A stretch of DNA of 18,141 nucleotides from an uncultured Eubacteriales bacterium (GTDB lineage Bacteria; Bacillota_A; Clostridia; Christensenellales; Aristaeellaceae): contig CADBLV010000108.1 of assembly GCA_902795555.1 (NCBI GenBank), forward strand, positions 1-18,141, given 5' to 3'. A program made the position numbers and the translations under genes. The notes beneath the pieces are model-generated. The model worked only from the letters and a program-made list of their open reading frames with translations, had not been told where the DNA came from and ran no database searches. Shown here piece after piece: positions 15,288 to 18,141 of this stretch. Position 1 is the first letter of the stretch; each line of letters opens with the position of its first letter.

Positions 15288-16511
15288 ATGACCAGAAATG
15301 AAATCCTGAAAAAAATCGGCCTGGATGTCCCGGCGGAAGCCCGGCTCCGGGTGCTGGTGGACACCGACGCGAAGAACGAAGCGGACGATCAGTTTGCCAT
15401 CATGCATCATCTGCTGACGCCCCTTTTCGACATCCGGGGCATTGTGGCGACGCATTTTGAGCAGAAGGACGGCTATCGCGGCGAGTCCATGGGAAAAAGC
15501 TATCGCGAGGTGGAGAAGCTGCTGAAACTGGCGCAAATCGACGACGTGCCGTATTTCCGGGGCTGTGTTTCTCCGCTTTCCTCGGTGTCCGACGCGCCTG
15601 TGTGCGAAGGTGTGGAGCAGATCATCCGGGAAGCCCGCGCCCCGGGAAAGCTGTACATCGCGGTTCAGGGCGCCATGACCAACGTGGCGGCCGCCCTGAA
15701 TGCCGCTCCGGAGATCGCCGGCAATGTCGTGGTGCTCTGGAACGGCGGCGGCCCCTATCCCCATGGGCTGGAAGAATTCAATGTCAAGCAGGATCCCGAT
15801 GCGGCCCGGGCGGTTTTGAACAGTGGGGCGGAAATATGGCAGACCCCCATGAACGTTTACGGTACCCTGGAGGTAACCCTGGCGGAACTGAAACGCCGCG
15901 TTTTTCCCTGCGGCCCCCTTGGGGCATACCTGTATCGTCAGCTGGAGGCTGAAAACCATGTGGAATACAACCCCGGATTTCTCCTGCGCTCCGGAGAAAA
16001 CTGGACCCTGGGCGATAATACCACGATTGCCGTGCTGATCATGAACGCCTGGCGGGGCAACTGGCATACGGAGCCCGCTCCGATTCTGAAGGAGGATCTG
16101 ACCTATCAGGCCAATCCCTCCGGCCGGCCCATTCGGGTTTATGACGCGATCGATGTCCGCATGACGCTGGAGGATCTCTTCTGCAAGATCGAGCTCGCTT
16201 ACGGCGAAGAACGGTGCGCCGATCGCGGCCCCGCTGACCAAAGCAGTAAAATCAGGGAAACCGAAGCCAGTGATCCCTGCTTTCTGACGGAACAGGATTT
16301 TCTTTCGTCAGGAATCCTTGAGGATATGCTGAAACAGAACCATATTCCTTATCTGAAGAAGGATGTCATGGGGGCCGGCATGGCCATCAAAGTCGGGCCG
16401 ATGCTTGAGAGAAGCCGGTTCTACGTTCCGTCTGAACATTTGAGCAGCGCAAAGGCGATCATGGAGGATCTGTTCTCCGCGGCAGAAGAAGCAGATCCGG
16501 ATGATCCGTGA
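15288..16511 (+). CDS. nucleoside-hydrolase-like protein fused to a DUF2007-like C-terminal domain
   Basis: Residues about 18-305 form an inosine/uridine-preferring nucleoside hydrolase-like domain. Evidence is the N-terminal Asp cluster (D25-T-D27...D33-D34), QGAMTNVAAAL, WNGGGPYP, EEFNVKQDPDAA and WTLGDNTTIA. Family members cleave N-ribosidic bonds using a calcium site. This branch has two extra residues in the Asp cluster compared with the usual DTDPGxDD, so substrate is uncertain. Usual length is about 310-330 residues; here it is 407. After a polar linker (about 306-322), residues 323-400 look like a DUF2007 domain: LEDMLKQNHIPYL, GAGMAIKVGP and FYVPSEHLSSAKAIMEDLF. The start has AAGGAGGAATTG, nearly the same site as the GH2 gene. 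The fusion could be genuine, a recombination product or an assembly error. The role in glycan use is unknown. Confidence 0.85.
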   Translation: MTRNEILKKIGLDVPAEARLRVLVDTDAKNEADDQFAIMHHLLTPLFDIRGIVATHFEQKDGYRGESMGKSYREVEKLLKLAQIDDVPYFRGCVSPLSSVSDAPVCEGVEQIIREARAPGKLYIAVQGAMTNVAAALNAAPEIAGNVVVLWNGGGPYPHGLEEFNVKQDPDAARAVLNSGAEIWQTPMNVYGTLEVTLAELKRRVFPCGPLGAYLYRQLEAENHVEYNPGFLLRSGENWTLGDNTTIAVLIMNAWRGNWHTEPAPILKEDLTYQANPSGRPIRVYDAIDVRMTLEDLFCKIELAYGEERCADRGPADQSSKIRETEASDPCFLTEQDFLSSGILEDMLKQNHIPYLKKDVMGAGMAIKVGPMLERSRFYVPSEHLSSAKAIMEDLFSAAEEADPDDP

Positions 16512-16626
16512 AAAAAGAGTCTGACGTCCCGGAAAACCGGGAATCACAGAAGCAATGGCATTGAAGTTCATGAACGAAGGACAAATCAGAAGAAAGACTG
16601 AATGGATCAGAAAGGGAGGAAGAGGT
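16512..16626 (+). other. gap between the fusion gene and the aldo/keto reductases, with a small hairpin
   Basis: This 115-bp gap is visibly richer in A than the upstream operon. It holds one short hairpin, TCCCGG-AAAA-CCGGGA (16527-16542), without a T-tract, and the GGGAGGAAGAGG binding site of the next gene. I found no convincing promoter, although a change of transcription unit here would make functional sense. Confidence 0.4.
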
Positions 16627-17754
16627 ATGGAAACGAAAAAGCTTGGATTCGGCATGATGAGACTGCCTACCCTGGACCCGAAAAATGCTGCCAGCGTGGA
16701 TATCGAAAAGCTCAAGCAGATGGTGGACCTCTTTATCAGCAAAGGCTTCACCTATTTTGACACGGCGATCATGTATAACGGGTTTGCCAGCCAGCGTGCG
16801 GCCAGGGAAGCGTTGGTGGAACGGTATCCCCGGGACAGCTTTACGCTGGCAACGAAACTGCACAATGCTTTCTTCGACTCCCCTGAGGGCCGGGACAGGA
16901 TATTCAACGAGCAGCTGGAACAGACCGGGGCGGGATATTTCGACTATTATCTGATCCACGGCATTGAAGCAGGCAGCTGGCCCAAATATGAGAAATTCGA
17001 CTGTTTCAACTGGCTGCTGGAAAAGAAGAAGCAGGGACTGGTAAAGCATGCCGGGTTCTCCTTCCACGATACGCCGGAATTGCTGGAAACGATCCTGACG
17101 AAGTATCCGGAAATGGAATTTGTCCAGCTTCAGATCAACTATCTGGACTGGGAAAGCGAATGGGTACAGTCACGGGCAGTCTATGAAGTAGCCTGCAAAC
17201 ACAATAAGCCAATCATTGTGATGGAGCCGGTCAAGGGCGGGACCCTGGCCAATGTGCCTGCTGAAGCGGAAAAACTGCTGAAGGAAGCGGAACCGGAACT
17301 GTCCGTTCCTTCATGGGCAATCCGCTTTGCGGCTTCCCAGCCCAATGTGATGATGGTCCTCTCCGGTATGACCACCCTGGAGCAGGTAAAGGACAACACC
17401 GGCTTCATGGAAAACTTCAAACCGCTGACAGAAGATGAAATCCAGCTGACACACCGGGTTGCGGAAATCATCAACGCGCAGATCGCCGTACCATGCACCG
17501 GCTGCTCCTATTGCACAGAAGGCTGTCCGATGAACATCCCGATCCCGAAATATTTCTCCCTCTATAATGAGAATATGCGGGAGGATATGGCACAGAAAGG
17601 CTGGACAGTCAATTATTCCAATTACGGCAACCTGACGGAAAGCTTCGGAAGGGCGGCGGACTGTATTGCCTGCGGCCAGTGCGAAGGCGTATGTCCCCAA
17701 CATTTGCCGATTATTGAGCTGATGAAAAAGGTTTCAGCGCACTTTGATCATTGA
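16627..17754 (+). CDS. aldo/keto reductase with C-terminal double [4Fe-4S] ferredoxin domain
   Basis: This 375-residue cytoplasmic oxidoreductase has an N-terminal aldo/keto reductase barrel with the full catalytic tetrad: D45 (FDTA), Y50 (MYNG), K77 (ATKL) and H111 (LIHG). From residue 290 a ferredoxin-like domain carries two cluster motifs, C290-x2-C293-x2-C296-x3-C300-P and C346-x2-C349-x2-C352-x3-C356-P. This combination is common in strict anaerobes and may let the enzyme pass electrons between NAD(P)H and an iron-sulfur partner; the natural substrate is not known. The ATG at 16627 has a strong GGGAGGAAGAGG; an in-frame ATG 24 codons earlier lacks a site. A second reductase gene starts 19 bp after the stop. 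Base and codon use look less GC-biased than in the glycan genes, suggesting a separate unit. Confidence 0.94.
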   Translation: METKKLGFGMMRLPTLDPKNAASVDIEKLKQMVDLFISKGFTYFDTAIMYNGFASQRAAREALVERYPRDSFTLATKLHNAFFDSPEGRDRIFNEQLEQTGAGYFDYYLIHGIEAGSWPKYEKFDCFNWLLEKKKQGLVKHAGFSFHDTPELLETILTKYPEMEFVQLQINYLDWESEWVQSRAVYEVACKHNKPIIVMEPVKGGTLANVPAEAEKLLKEAEPELSVPSWAIRFAASQPNVMMVLSGMTTLEQVKDNTGFMENFKPLTEDEIQLTHRVAEIINAQIAVPCTGCSYCTEGCPMNIPIPKYFSLYNENMREDMAQKGWTVNYSNYGNLTESFGRAADCIACGQCEGVCPQHLPIIELMKKVSAHFDH

Positions 17755-17773
17755 CGCATCGGGGAGGTTGAAC

Positions 17774-18141
17774 ATGGAATACAGATGTCTTGGAAAAACA
17801 GGCTTACAGGTCAGCGAGATCGGCTTCGGCGGTGAATGGCTGGAGCGGCATGAGACAAGCGAATCCGTTGCCCTGGTGAAATATGCCCACAGCAAGGGGA
17901 TCAACATCATTGACTGTTGGATGCCCGACCCGAAATCCAGGGATATCATCGGACAGGCCATTGCGGAAGACCGCACCGGATGGTATGTCCAGGGTCATAT
18001 CGGCTCTACATACCAGAACGGGCAGTATACCCGGACGAGGGACGTGGAACAGTGCCGGATCGCATTTGAGGATCTGCTGGCGCGGCTGAAAACGGATTAC
18101 ATTGACCTGGGCATGATTCATTATGTGGACCGGGAAGACGA
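17774..18141 (+). CDS. second aldo/keto reductase, N-terminal 122 residues only, atypical active site
   Basis: The gene runs off the right edge; 122 codons are visible. The start (MEYRCLGKTGLQVSEIGFGG) is standard for the family, with GGGGAGG eight bases before the ATG. The active-site loop differs from the usual enzyme. Asp47 is kept (NIIDCW), but the segment that normally holds the catalytic Tyr reads CWMPDPKSRDIIG with no Tyr. The Lys position reads VQGHIGS, with His75. The His of the tetrad is present (MIH116). I recall a clostridial group of aldo/keto reductase-like proteins with the same MPDP and QGHIGS text, so this looks like a real subfamily rather than decay. A ferredoxin tail cannot be judged from the visible part. 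It is probably co-transcribed with, and may partner, the preceding reductase. Confidence 0.85.
   Translation, partial: MEYRCLGKTGLQVSEIGFGGEWLERHETSESVALVKYAHSKGINIIDCWMPDPKSRDIIGQAIAEDRTGWYVQGHIGSTYQNGQYTRTRDVEQCRIAFEDLLARLKTDYIDLGMIHYVDRED

Noticed and set aside
12998..15364. Minus-strand open frame of 788 codons opposite the GH2 gene
   Set aside because: The plus strand holds GH2 catalytic residues and a perfect ribosome binding site; the antisense product matches nothing.
15114..16241. Minus-strand open frame of 375 codons opposite the nucleoside hydrolase
   Set aside because: The plus strand shows conserved hydrolase motifs over the same span.
16555..16626. Earlier start for the first aldo/keto reductase
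   Set aside because: No ribosome binding site precedes the ATG at 16555, while a strong one precedes 16627 where family similarity begins.

Overview
The window reads as a strictly anaerobic, moderately GC-rich member of Bacillota, most likely class Clostridia from a gut or rumen habitat. This is an inference from strong AAGGAGG-type ribosome binding sites, a Cys-type sulfatase with an oxygen-sensitive radical-SAM maturase, ferredoxin-domain aldo/keto reductases and clostridial-type CUT2 transporter genes. I cannot place it to family.

Layout. Two gene sets diverge from a 248-bp control region (7354-7601). Leftward (minus strand) runs a sugar ABC transporter: dual-domain ATPase (7353-5848), permease (5774-4782), substrate-binding protein (4652-3498) and second permease (3392-2385). 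A family 78 alpha-L-rhamnosidase follows (2267 to beyond base 1, C-terminus cut off by the window). Rightward runs an AraC-type regulator (7602), a Cys-type sulfatase (8854), two overlapping half-size CHR (chromate-type) transporters (10475, 11149), an anaerobic sulfatase-maturating enzyme (11767), a family 2 glycoside hydrolase (12938) and a nucleoside-hydrolase-like protein with an extra DUF2007-like C-terminal domain (15288). After that come two tandem aldo/keto reductases (16627, and 17774 running off the right edge), which look like a different functional unit.

How it may work together. The regulator probably senses a glycan-derived signal and controls its own rightward operon and the leftward transporter. 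Repeated TTTTCA half-sites, two of them in direct repeat 21 bp apart, sit next to the transporter promoter. None of the catabolic enzymes shows a signal peptide, so rhamnosidase, sulfatase and GH2 enzyme should act in the cytoplasm on small imported sulfated glycosides. Desulfation inside the cell would release sulfate, and the CHR pair encoded between the sulfatase and its maturase is a candidate exporter for it. This is the most interesting hypothesis in the window.

Sequence-level oddities: an ABC ATPase with one intact and one heavily degenerate composite ATP site; a binding protein with no lipobox Cys and eight cysteines; a nucleoside-hydrolase/DUF2007-like fusion at what may be a recombination boundary near 16.2 kb; and a second aldo/keto reductase lacking the catalytic Tyr and Lys. 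No tRNA, rRNA, CRISPR array, insertion sequence or phage gene was seen.
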